From the NCBI GenBank assembly GCA_025927435.1, contig JAICLM010000078.1, forward strand, positions 1 to 8,810: a stretch of 8,810 bases of DNA, read 5' to 3'. The position numbers and the translations under genes are program-made. Source of the DNA: Thermoleophilia bacterium. Lineage in GTDB: Bacteria; Actinomycetota; Thermoleophilia; Gaiellales; Gaiellaceae. Of this stretch, positions 1 through 5,953 are shown one piece after another. Under the pieces are notes generated by a model. That model saw only the letters and a program-made list of their open reading frames with translations, made no database searches and had not been told where the DNA came from. Position 1 is the first letter of the stretch; every line of letters starts with the position of its first letter.

Positions 1-1
1 C

Positions 2-703
2 GCCGACGCGGTCGTCGCGGCCGGCCTCGCGCGCGTCGTCGTCGGTGCCCGGGATCCGAACCCGGTTGTCGACGGTCGCGGGATCGAGCGGATCCGCGCC
101 GCGGGCATCGAGGTCGAGCTTCTGGACGACCTCGTCGCGCGCCGGCAGAACGAGGTGTGGCGGGTGTGGAAGTCGCTCGACCGCCCGTTCGTCACGTACA
201 AGGCCGCAATCACGCTCGACGGACGCGTCTCGGTTCCCGGTCGCCGGTGGGTGTCGGGCGAGGAATCCCGTCGCCGGGTGCACGAGCTGCGCGCCGCCTC
301 GGACGCCGTCGCGGTCGGGATGGGAACGGTGCGGGCCGACGCGCCCCGCCTCGACGCGCGCGACGTCGACGCAGCGAGGCAGCCCCGGCGGATCGCGTTC
401 GGGCGTGGCCCGCTGCCGGAAGGGTCGGAGCTCGAGCTGCGCAGCGGACCGCTCGACGAGGAGCTGCACGCGCTCGCGGCGGAGGGCGTCCAGTCGCTGC
501 TGCTGGAGGGCGGACCCACGCTCGCCACGGCGTTCATCGCCTCCGGGCTCGTGGACAAGTTCCTCCTGTTCGTCGCGCCCGTCCTCGCCGGCGAGGGTTT
601 TCCCGTGTTCGGCGAGCTCGAAGCGCCGCTCGACCTACTCCACCTGCGGGCCGAGCCCTCCGGGGAGGACGTGCTGGTGGAGGCATACCTGCACGAGCCG
701 TAA
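2..703 (+). CDS. ribD: RibD, bifunctional riboflavin deaminase/reductase, 5'-partial (reductase part)
   Basis: C-terminal 233 residues of the enzyme that deaminates 2,5-diamino-6-ribosylamino-pyrimidinone 5'-phosphate and then reduces the ribosyl side chain with NADPH in riboflavin synthesis. The frame is open from base 2 and the real start lies upstream. The first visible residues (VVVGARDPNPVVDGRG) are the typical end of the deaminase domain; the zinc-binding deaminase motifs are off the window. The reductase domain follows, with RPFVTYKAAITLDGRV around fragment residues 60-76, HELRAASDAVAVGMGTVRAD, and the LLLEGGPTLATAF motif near 166-178. Between the PLPEG and LLLEGG segments only about 25 residues are present, shorter than I expect for the family, so part of the NADPH-binding fold may be reduced. 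ribE starts 10 bp after the TAA stop, so the two are very likely co-transcribed. Identity is firm; whether the shortened reductase is active is not known. Confidence 0.93.
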   Translation, partial: ADAVVAAGLARVVVGARDPNPVVDGRGIERIRAAGIEVELLDDLVARRQNEVWRVWKSLDRPFVTYKAAITLDGRVSVPGRRWVSGEESRRRVHELRAASDAVAVGMGTVRADAPRLDARDVDAARQPRRIAFGRGPLPEGSELELRSGPLDEELHALAAEGVQSLLLEGGPTLATAFIASGLVDKFLLFVAPVLAGEGFPVFGELEAPLDLLHLRAEPSGEDVLVEAYLHEP

Positions 704-713
704 CCTTCGTCGC

Positions 714-1295
714 ATGTTCACGGGCATCGTCCGCGAGCTCGGCGCCGTCGCCTCGTTCGACGGCGCGCGGCTCGTCGTCGCCGCGCCGGAGACGGCTGCG
801 CACGCGGCGGTCGGGGACTCCGTCGCCGTCGCCGGCGTCTGCCTCACCGTCGTGGAGACGGCCGAGGGGCGGCTCGCGTTCGACGTCGTCCCAGAGACGA
901 TCTCGCGCACGGCGCTGGGAAGCCTCGCGCCGGGCGACGCAGTGAACCTCGAGCCGGCTCTCCGCATCGGCGACCAGCTCGGCGGACACGTCGTGCAAGG
1001 CCATGTCGACGCTGTGGGCCGCGTCCGCTCGGTCACCGAAGGGGCGAACCACCGCGTGTGGGTGGATGCCCCCGAGAACGTCCGCGCCTACTGCAGCGAG
1101 AAAGGCTCGATCGCGGTCGACGGCGTGTCGCTCACGATCGCCGCTCTCGACGGCGAGGGATTCGAGGTCGCGCTGATCCCGCACACCCTCGCGGTGACGA
1201 CGCTCGGCAGCCTCGAGCCGGGCGCCGAGGTCAACCTCGAGGCCGACGTGCTCCAGAAGGACGTCGGGAGCCTCGCGGCGGTGAGGCTGCCATGA
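714..1295 (+). CDS. ribE: Riboflavin synthase alpha chain
   Basis: 193-residue riboflavin synthase, which dismutates two 6,7-dimethyl-8-ribityllumazine molecules to riboflavin plus the pyrimidine precursor. It has the expected two tandem lumazine-binding barrels. The first begins with MFTGIV at residue 1, has GVCLTV at 41-46 (Cys43) and ETISRTALG, and ends with the LGGHVVQGHVD linker. The second has KGSIAVDGVSLTI, IPHTLAVTTLG and NLEADVLQK. The ATG at 714 was chosen because MFTGIV is the conserved N-terminus of the family; the frame stays open upstream only as a shadow of ribD. No clear Shine-Dalgarno is visible, so coupling to ribD is likely. The residue before GVCLTV is Ala40, where the family usually has Asn. 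The C-terminus is short (about 193 versus 200-215 residues), ending soon after NLEADVLQK. The stop overlaps the ribBA start (ATGA). The gene is named ribE in E. coli-style usage and ribC in some actinobacterial annotations. Confidence 0.96.
   Translation: MFTGIVRELGAVASFDGARLVVAAPETAAHAAVGDSVAVAGVCLTVVETAEGRLAFDVVPETISRTALGSLAPGDAVNLEPALRIGDQLGGHVVQGHVDAVGRVRSVTEGANHRVWVDAPENVRAYCSEKGSIAVDGVSLTIAALDGEGFEVALIPHTLAVTTLGSLEPGAEVNLEADVLQKDVGSLAAVRLP
1280..1286 (+). promoter_or_regulatory. Ribosome binding site for ribBA
   Basis: GGTGAGG lies inside the end of ribE, with its GAGG core 5 nt before the ATG at 1292. It supports initiation at the ATGA overlap instead of at an upstream codon of the open frame. 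Confidence 0.55.
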
Positions 1296-2530
1296 GCTCG
1301 GCCGTGACCCCGTTCGCCACGATCGAGGAGGCCGTCGAGGACATTCGCAACGGGAAGATGGTCGTCGTCGTCGACGATCCCGAGCGCGAGAACGAGGGCG
1401 ACCTCGTCTGCGCCGCGCAATTCGCGACACCGGGGACCGTCAACTTCATGGCGACCCATGCGCGGGGTCTGATCTGCCTCTGCCTGACCGGCGCGCGCTG
1501 CGAGCAGCTGGGCCTACCGCAGATGACCCAACGGAACGAGGCGCGCCTGGGCACTGCGTTCACCGTGTCGGTCGAAGCCCGTGAGGGGGTGACGACGGGG
1601 ATCTCCGCCGCCGACCGCGCGCACACGATCCACGTGGCGATCGACCCCGCGTCGACGGCGCACGACCTCGTCCAGCCCGGTCACGTCTTCCCGCTCCGCG
1701 CCCGCGACGGCGGCGTCCTCGTCCGCGCCGGCCAGACCGAGGCCGCCGTCGACCTCGCCCGTCTCGCCGGGCTCGACCCGTCCGGTGTCGTTTGCGAGAT
1801 CATGAACGAGGACGGGACGATGGCCCGTGTCCCGGATCTCGTGCCGTACTGCGAGCGGCACGGCCTGCGGATGATCACCGTCGCCGATCTGATCGAGTAC
1901 CGGCGGCGGACGGAGAAGCTCATCGAGCGCGTCGTCACGGTGCAGCTGCCGACCGAGTTCGGCCTCTTCACGGCGACGGCCTTCCGCGAGACGCTGACCG
2001 GCCGCGACCACCTCGCACTCGTGATGGGCGACGTCGGCGACGACGTGCTCGTGCGCGTGCACTCCGAGTGCCTCACGGGGGACGTCTTCCACTCGCTCCG
2101 CTGCGACTGCGGCGAGCAGCTCGAGGCCGCGCTCGCGGCGATCGCCGCCGAGGGCCGCGGCGTGCTCCTCTACATGGCGCAGGAGGGGCGCGGCATCGGC
2201 CTCCTCAACAAGCTACGCGCGTACGAGCTGCAGGAGCAGGGGCTCGACACCGTCGACGCCAACCTCGCGCTCGGCTTCGCCGCCGACGAGCGGGAGTGGG
2301 GGATCGGAAACCAGATCCTCGCCGACCTCGGAATCACGACGATGCGGCTGCTGACGAACAACCCGAAGAAGGTTTCCGGCGTCGAGGCGTACGGGCTCAA
2401 GGTGACCGAGCAGGTGCCGATCGAGATGCCGCCCCGTCCCGAGAACGTTCGCTATCTGGCCGCCAAGCGGGATAAGCTCGGGCACAAGTTGCACCATCAG
2501 GATCTCAAGTTCGAGTCGGAGGGCGAATGA
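1292..2530 (+). CDS. ribBA: Bifunctional DHBP synthase / GTP cyclohydrolase II
   Basis: 412-residue fusion supplying both precursors of riboflavin. The RibB half (about 1-205) converts ribulose 5-phosphate to 3,4-dihydroxy-2-butanone 4-phosphate. It shows the acidic metal/substrate loop DDPERENEGD at 28-37, then TGISAADRAHTI, HVFPLRARDGGVLVRAGQTEAAVDL and GVVCEIMNEDGTMAR. The RibA half (from about 212) opens GTP to the diaminopyrimidine. It has the zinc ligands Cys260, Cys271 and Cys273 (C-x10-C-x-C, the spacing of E. coli RibA), the YMAQEGRGIGLLNKLRAYEL catalytic segment, and RLLTNNPKK. All key residues are present in both halves, so both activities are expected. The ATG at 1292 overlaps the ribE stop (ATGA) with an SD-like GGTGAGG upstream. 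The 3' end overlaps ribH, also as ATGA, so the three genes should be translationally coupled. Confidence 0.97.
   Translation: MSSAVTPFATIEEAVEDIRNGKMVVVVDDPERENEGDLVCAAQFATPGTVNFMATHARGLICLCLTGARCEQLGLPQMTQRNEARLGTAFTVSVEAREGVTTGISAADRAHTIHVAIDPASTAHDLVQPGHVFPLRARDGGVLVRAGQTEAAVDLARLAGLDPSGVVCEIMNEDGTMARVPDLVPYCERHGLRMITVADLIEYRRRTEKLIERVVTVQLPTEFGLFTATAFRETLTGRDHLALVMGDVGDDVLVRVHSECLTGDVFHSLRCDCGEQLEAALAAIAAEGRGVLLYMAQEGRGIGLLNKLRAYELQEQGLDTVDANLALGFAADEREWGIGNQILADLGITTMRLLTNNPKKVSGVEAYGLKVTEQVPIEMPPRPENVRYLAAKRDKLGHKLHHQDLKFESEGE
2518..2523 (+). promoter_or_regulatory. Ribosome binding site that fixes the ribH start
   Basis: GGAGGG at the end of ribBA is 3 nt upstream of the ATG at 2527. 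It is one of the better Shine-Dalgarno matches in the window. It shows that translation of ribH begins at 2527, and hence that the long acidic N-terminal extension is translated and not an artefact of calling the ORF too long. Confidence 0.6.
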
Positions 2531-3258
2531 GCGCGACCGAAGGATTCTGGCCGGGCGAGGCGCCGCCGGCCGCACAAGGGAAGGACGTCCAGGAGCCCGA
2601 GGCGACGGTCGCCGAGCCGGAGCCGCTCGCCTGGCCGGCTCGGCAGGAGGAGGCGGCGGAGCCCGACACCGAGCAGGCTTCGGTAGCCCGGCCCGAGCGG
2701 GAAGCCGAGGAGGAGGAGGAGGAGAGCAAGGCTGAGCCGCAGATCGCACCCATCGGCCACGTTCCGGGAGAGATCGACATCCCGGACGGCGTCGCGGTCC
2801 TCGAGGGCTCGCCGTCAGGCGCGGATCGCACGGTCGGCGTGGTCGTCTCCCGCTTCAACGGCGAGATCTCGAACCGGCTGCTCGAGTCGGCGCTCGAGGC
2901 CCTCGCGGCCGCCGGCGTGGCCGACGAGCGGATCACCGTGATGCCCGTACCGGGCGCGTTCGAGCTGCCGATCGGCGCGATGGCGCTCGCGAAGACGCGC
3001 CGCTACTCCTGCGTGATCGCCCTCGGCTGTGTCGTGCGCGGGGAGACCGCCCACTTCGAGTACGTCGCCGGCGAGGCGGCGTCGGGCCTCCAGCTCGCCG
3101 GCCTCGAGACCGGCGTGCCGGTGGCGTTCGGCGTCCTCACCGTGGACACGACCGAGCAGGCGGAGGCACGGGTGGACAAGGGCGCCGAGGCCGCGCGCGC
3201 GGCGCTCGAGATGGCGGATCTGTTCTCCCAGGTGCGGAACCAGGCTCGCGCGGGCTAG
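2527..3258 (+). CDS. ribH: Lumazine synthase with a long acidic N-terminal extension
   Basis: 243 residues; joins the aminopyrimidine and dihydroxybutanone phosphate to give 6,7-dimethyl-8-ribityllumazine. The catalytic domain occupies about residues 100-243: VVVSRFN (Phe110, Asn111), VPGAFELP at 141-148, ALGCVVRGETAHFEYV with the catalytic-type His176, PVAFGVLTVDTTEQA, and a C-terminal helix with DKGAEAARAALEM. The family is normally about 150-160 residues, so roughly 90 extra residues precede it. These are low-complexity: residues 1-72 hold about 21 Asp/Glu against 5 Lys/Arg, many Ala and Pro, and a run of six Glu at 61-66. No signal peptide or membrane segment is evident. The start is supported by the ATGA overlap with ribBA, an SD at 2518 and the absence of another in-frame ATG before residue 139. 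Lumazine synthases assemble as pentamers or 60-subunit shells; the extension may decorate the assembly or recruit partners (inference). Confidence 0.96.
   Translation: MSATEGFWPGEAPPAAQGKDVQEPEATVAEPEPLAWPARQEEAAEPDTEQASVARPEREAEEEEEESKAEPQIAPIGHVPGEIDIPDGVAVLEGSPSGADRTVGVVVSRFNGEISNRLLESALEALAAAGVADERITVMPVPGAFELPIGAMALAKTRRYSCVIALGCVVRGETAHFEYVAGEAASGLQLAGLETGVPVAFGVLTVDTTEQAEARVDKGAEAARAALEMADLFSQVRNQARAG
2707..2724 (+). repeat. GAG x6 trinucleotide run in ribH
   Basis: Six tandem GAG codons encode Glu61-Glu66 of the RibH extension. A perfect trinucleotide run could change length by slippage without breaking the frame, so tail length may vary between strains. Confidence 0.85.
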
Positions 3259-3263
3259 CCCGC
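3250..3263 (+). terminator. Palindrome spanning the ribH stop codon (weak terminator candidate)
   Basis: GCGGGCTAGCCCGC is a perfect 14-bp palindrome whose centre includes the ribH TAG stop. As RNA it would form a 5-bp all-GC stem with a CTAG loop. No T-tract follows, so it is not a canonical intrinsic terminator; it may be only a weak pause or mRNA-end structure, or chance in GC-rich DNA. Confidence 0.25.
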
Positions 3264-3273
3264 AATCGTCGGC

Positions 3274-3279
3274 TATCCT
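3274..3279 (+). promoter_or_regulatory. Possible -10 element for rpmB
   Basis: TATCCT (TANNNT pattern) lies in the 30-bp spacer between ribH and rpmB, 9 bp before the rpmB ATG. Transcription would start within a few bases of the ATG, giving an almost leaderless mRNA, which is common in actinobacteria. No -35 match and no Shine-Dalgarno are visible, so this is tentative. Confidence 0.3.
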
Positions 3280-3288
3280 GGGCCGCCG

Positions 3289-3480
3289 ATGTCGAAGGTC
3301 TGCGCAGTCTGTGGGAAGAAGCCCGGCTTCGGGAATCACCGGAGCCACTCGATGGTCGCCACCAAGCGGCGGTTCGAGCCGAACCTGCAGCGTGTCCGCG
3401 TCCTGCTCAAGGGCAAGGCGACGCGCGCCTACGTCTGCACGCGCTGCCTCAAGGCCGGCAAGGTCCAGAAGGCGCTCTAG
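3289..3480 (+). CDS. rpmB: 50S ribosomal protein L28, zinc-ribbon (C+) form
   Basis: 63-residue, strongly basic large-subunit ribosomal protein. It begins MSKVCAVCGKKPGFGNHRSHS and contains TKRRFEPNLQ and a C-terminal VCTRCLKAGKV. Two CxxC pairs (Cys5/Cys8 and Cys50/Cys53) form the zinc-binding site of the C+ type of L28. Bacteria that also own a cysteine-less paralogue often switch to it when zinc is scarce; no such paralogue is in this window. The length is normal for the short form of the family. It starts 30 bp after ribH and ends 3 bp from the stop of the convergent cupin gene. In Bacillus and many actinobacteria rpmB adjoins the asp23/DAK2 genes, as it nearly does here. There is no visible SD; initiation may be leaderless. 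Confidence 0.97.
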   Translation: MSKVCAVCGKKPGFGNHRSHSMVATKRRFEPNLQRVRVLLKGKATRAYVCTRCLKAGKVQKAL

Positions 3481-3483
3481 GGC

Positions 3484-3930
3484 CTAGCCGTCCTTCGGCA
3501 GGTCGTAGACGAGCCAGAGCCGCTCGCCGGTCTGCGAACCACTGGGCCCCTGCGCGGTGATCTGGCCGAGCTCGGGATACTCCACGACCTCGGGAGCCGG
3601 GTGCGTGGAGACCATGAGATAGCGGCATGTCCCCTCGCCGTCGTTGCGGAAGCCGTGCGCGCCCGCCGGCCCGACCGGGAAGAGCACGACGTCGCCGCGC
3701 TCCACCCTGCGCTCGCCCTCCTCCGTCTTCAGCGTCATCGAGCCGTCGAGGACGACGAGCAGCTCCTCGGCCGCGTGGTGGAAGTGGTAGACGGCGAAGT
3801 TGCCAGGCCCAAGCTCGTAGAGGGTGGCCCCGAGCTGGTCGGCCCGGGACAGGCGCCTCGCCTTCGCGCCGCCGCCCGACCAGTCCTCGCCCTCGTCCCA
3901 CTCCTCGGTCCAGACGTTGTCGTCGCTCAT
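3484..3930 (-). CDS. Single-domain cupin protein of unknown substrate
   Basis: 148 residues, probably cytoplasmic (no signal peptide). It has an acidic, Trp-rich N-terminus (residues 1-20) and then one cupin barrel. Cupin motif 1 is around residues 43-63, with likely metal ligands His49, His51 and Glu55 or Glu56. Motif 2 is GDVVLFPVGPAGAHGFRN at 79-96, with His92 as the expected fourth ligand. A C-terminal arm of about 35 residues follows (STHPAPEVVEYPELG...). Proteins of this kind bind a divalent metal and act as isomerases, dioxygenases or small-molecule sensors; nothing here decides which. The ATG at 3930 is preferred because it lies just before the acidic start; an in-frame ATG at 3996 would add 22 residues but would overlap the start of the divergent asp23 gene. 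The gene is tail-to-tail with rpmB with only 3 bp between and splits the usual rpmB-asp23 neighbourhood. Confidence 0.88.
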   Translation of the reverse strand: MSDDNVWTEEWDEGEDWSGGGAKARRLSRADQLGATLYELGPGNFAVYHFHHAAEELLVVLDGSMTLKTEEGERRVERGDVVLFPVGPAGAHGFRNDGEGTCRYLMVSTHPAPEVVEYPELGQITAQGPSGSQTGERLWLVYDLPKDG

Positions 3931-3981
3931 GCCCGGATTCTGCTCGCAACCGCACGCCGAGGTCGTCGGTCCAACTACACG
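3931..3981. promoter_or_regulatory. 51-bp divergent spacer between the cupin gene and asp23
   Basis: This is the only place where promoters for the minus-strand cupin and for the plus-strand asp23-fakA-receiver-degV run could sit without entering a coding region. I see no convincing -35/-10 pair on either strand. The call rests on gene arrangement only. Confidence 0.35.
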
Positions 3982-4335
3982 ATGGAAGCGGGCCACGCGG
4001 TCTCATCGCGCTTCGGGCGGATCACGATCTCGAGCGAGGCCATCGCGCAGATCGTCGCGGAGACGGCACTCGAGTGCTACGGCGTGGTGGGAATGAAGGG
4101 CTCGTTGCGCGGCCAGCTCGCGCGCGCCCGCCGGCGGCCGCCCGGCATCGAGATCCGGCGCGAGGGCGGTGAGGTGGCGATCGACCTCCACGTCGTCGTC
4201 GAGTACGGCCTCAACCTCGCCGAGGTCGCCTCGAGCGTCGGCAACCGCGTCGAGTACGAAGTGCAGCGGCTCACCGGCATCCCGGTACGCGCGGTCGAGG
4301 TGCACGTCGACGACGTGCGAACCGGCGGGAAGTGA
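3982..4335 (+). CDS. Asp23/Gls24 (DUF322) family protein, YloU-like
   Basis: 117 residues of the Asp23/Gls24 family: FGRITISSEAIAQIVAETALECYGVVGM near the N-terminus, then GGEVAIDLHVVVEYGLNLAEVASSVGNRVEYEV and VRAVEVHVDDVR at the C-terminus. Family members are small cytoplasmic or membrane-associated proteins linked to envelope stress. YloU of Bacillus is encoded directly before the fatty acid kinase YloV/FakA, the same position as here. No membrane segment is present, so any membrane attachment would need a partner. The ATG at 3982 is the only plausible start close to the conserved domain; no SD is obvious. The last codons overlap the fakA start as GTGA, indicating translational coupling and a shared job with the kinase. 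The precise molecular role of the family is not settled. Confidence 0.92.
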   Translation: MEAGHAVSSRFGRITISSEAIAQIVAETALECYGVVGMKGSLRGQLARARRRPPGIEIRREGGEVAIDLHVVVEYGLNLAEVASSVGNRVEYEVQRLTGIPVRAVEVHVDDVRTGGK

Positions 4336-5942
4336 ACGGCAAGAGCGATCTCGAGCTGGTGCACGGGCTGGTCGGCGCCGCGCTCGCGTCGCTCGAGGCG
4401 AGCCGCAGCCGCATCGACGACCTCAACGTGTATCCCGTCCCGGACGGGGACACCGGCACGAACCTCACGCTGACCGTGCGGGCGGTCGTGGACGGCCTCG
4501 GCTCGGTCGAGGTCGGCGACCGGCCGGCGCTCGCGCACGCGGTCGCGCGGGCGGCGCTGATGGGAGCGCGGGGCAACTCCGGCGTGATCCTGTCCCAGAT
4601 CGTGCGGGGCGTCGCCGACGTGCTCGCGCAGTCGACGGATGGGATCGATCCCGCGCTCACGGCCCGGGCGCTGCGCGGCGCGTCCGACGCCGCCTACCGG
4701 GCGGTGCGGCGGCCGGTCGAGGGGACGATGCTCTCGGTCATCCGTGAGCTCGCGGAGGAGGCCGAACGGCGGGCGGGCGAACCCGAGTCGGTCGGCGAGC
4801 TGCTCATACAGCTCGTGCGGCACGGCGAGGAAGCGGTGGCGCGCACGCCCGAGCAGCTCGACGTCCTGCGCGAGGCGGGGGTGGTCGACGCCGGCGGAGC
4901 GGGGCTGGTCGAGCTTCTCCGGGGACTCGCCAGCGCCGTGAGCGGCCAGGCGCTGCCGGCTGCACCTCCGGCCGAGGCTCCGGCCGGGGTGAAGGCGATT
5001 CATCTCGACCCCTCCCGCTACCGCTACTGCACCGTCTTCGTGGTGGAGGGCGAGGCGCTCGACCTCGACGGGCTCGAGGCGCAGCTCGAGCAACTGGGCG
5101 ACTCGCTGGTGGTGGTGGGCGACGCCACGGCGCTCAAGGTGCACGTCCACACCGACGATCCCGGCTCGGCGCTCTCGCTCGGCACCGCCGTGGGCACGAT
5201 CGACGGAGTCGAGATCGCGAACATGCACGAGCAGCAGGAGCGACGTGAGCGGCGCCTCTCGCTCGTACCGCCCACGCGCTCGAGGACCGGAGTCGTCGCC
5301 GTCGTCGCGGGAGAGGGGAACCGGCGGCTGTTCGAGACGCTCGCCGAGCCGGTCGGGACGATCCGGATCGTCGCGGGCGGTCCGACGGCGAACCCGTCGA
5401 CGGCCGAGCTCGTGGCTGCGATCGAGGAGCTGAACGCCGAGGAGGCGGTCCTCCTGCCGAACAACTCGAATGTGCGGCTCGCGGCCGACCACGCGGCCGA
5501 GCGGGCACGGCTCCCTGCCGCGGTGGCCCCGACGGAGTCGATTCCCGCCGGGCTTGCCGCGCTCGTGGCCTACGACGGCACACGGGGCGCCGCCGAGAAC
5601 GCCGCGGACATGGCCGCCGCCGCGGACGCGGTCGCCACGGGCGAGATCACGCGCGCCGTCCGCGCGGTCGAGCTCAACGGTCTCGCGATCAGCGACGGCG
5701 ACTGGCTCGGCCTTGCGGACGGCGAGCCGGTCGCGGGCGGGGACGACTTTGCCGAGGTCACCTTGGAGGTCGTCGGCCGCCTTCTCGCGGAGCCGCGAGC
5801 GCTGCTCACCCTCCTCACCGGCGCCGAGTCGCCGCCGCTCGACGGGCTCGTCGAACGGCTCACGGCTGCTCATCCCGGGCTCGAGGTCGAGGTGCACGAG
5901 GGCGGCCAGCCGCACTACCAACTTCTGCTCGGCGCGGAATAG
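4332..5942 (+). CDS. fakA: DAK2-domain fatty acid kinase FakA (YloV family)
   Basis: 536 residues with the three-part layout of FakA/YloV. The N-terminal DhaL-type kinase domain (about 1-200) has LNVYPVPDGDTGTN at 31-44, whose Asp38 and Asp40 are the expected Mg-ATP ligands, GARGNSGVILSQ from 78, and DAGGAGLVELL from 186. The middle domain (about 225-305) has YCTVF (Cys233) and VHVHT (His271, His273), matching the zinc/structural Cys-His-His set of FakA. The C-terminal domain (about 315-536) has a GGPTANPST segment at 349-357 and LPNNSN at 375-380. In characterised Firmicutes FakA phosphorylates fatty acids held by a DegV-type FakB, and the acyl-phosphate feeds phospholipid synthesis. Here a DegV gene lies two genes downstream. 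The GTG start overlaps the asp23 stop. The GGPTANPST segment differs from the GGQTMNPS I expect for the family. Actinobacterial DAK2 proteins are less studied, so the substrate assignment is by family and neighbourhood. Confidence 0.93.
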   Translation: MNGKSDLELVHGLVGAALASLEASRSRIDDLNVYPVPDGDTGTNLTLTVRAVVDGLGSVEVGDRPALAHAVARAALMGARGNSGVILSQIVRGVADVLAQSTDGIDPALTARALRGASDAAYRAVRRPVEGTMLSVIRELAEEAERRAGEPESVGELLIQLVRHGEEAVARTPEQLDVLREAGVVDAGGAGLVELLRGLASAVSGQALPAAPPAEAPAGVKAIHLDPSRYRYCTVFVVEGEALDLDGLEAQLEQLGDSLVVVGDATALKVHVHTDDPGSALSLGTAVGTIDGVEIANMHEQQERRERRLSLVPPTRSRTGVVAVVAGEGNRRLFETLAEPVGTIRIVAGGPTANPSTAELVAAIEELNAEEAVLLPNNSNVRLAADHAAERARLPAAVAPTESIPAGLAALVAYDGTRGAAENAADMAAAADAVATGEITRAVRAVELNGLAISDGDWLGLADGEPVAGGDDFAEVTLEVVGRLLAEPRALLTLLTGAESPPLDGLVERLTAAHPGLEVEVHEGGQPHYQLLLGAE

Positions 5943-5953
5943 GGTTCGAGCGG

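Noticed and set aside
1..60. FMN riboswitch for the rib operon
   Set aside because: It would lie upstream of ribD; the window begins inside ribD coding sequence, so none can be seen.
45..713. Upstream in-frame extension of ribE through ribD (416-codon frame)
   Set aside because: The ribE N-terminus is MFTGIV at 714 and the upstream translation is Ser/Arg-rich noise lying over ribD in another frame.
3931..3996. Longer cupin protein starting at the ATG at 3996
   Set aside because: It would add 22 residues unlike a cupin N-terminus and overlap the asp23 start; the ATG at 3930 gives a compact protein.
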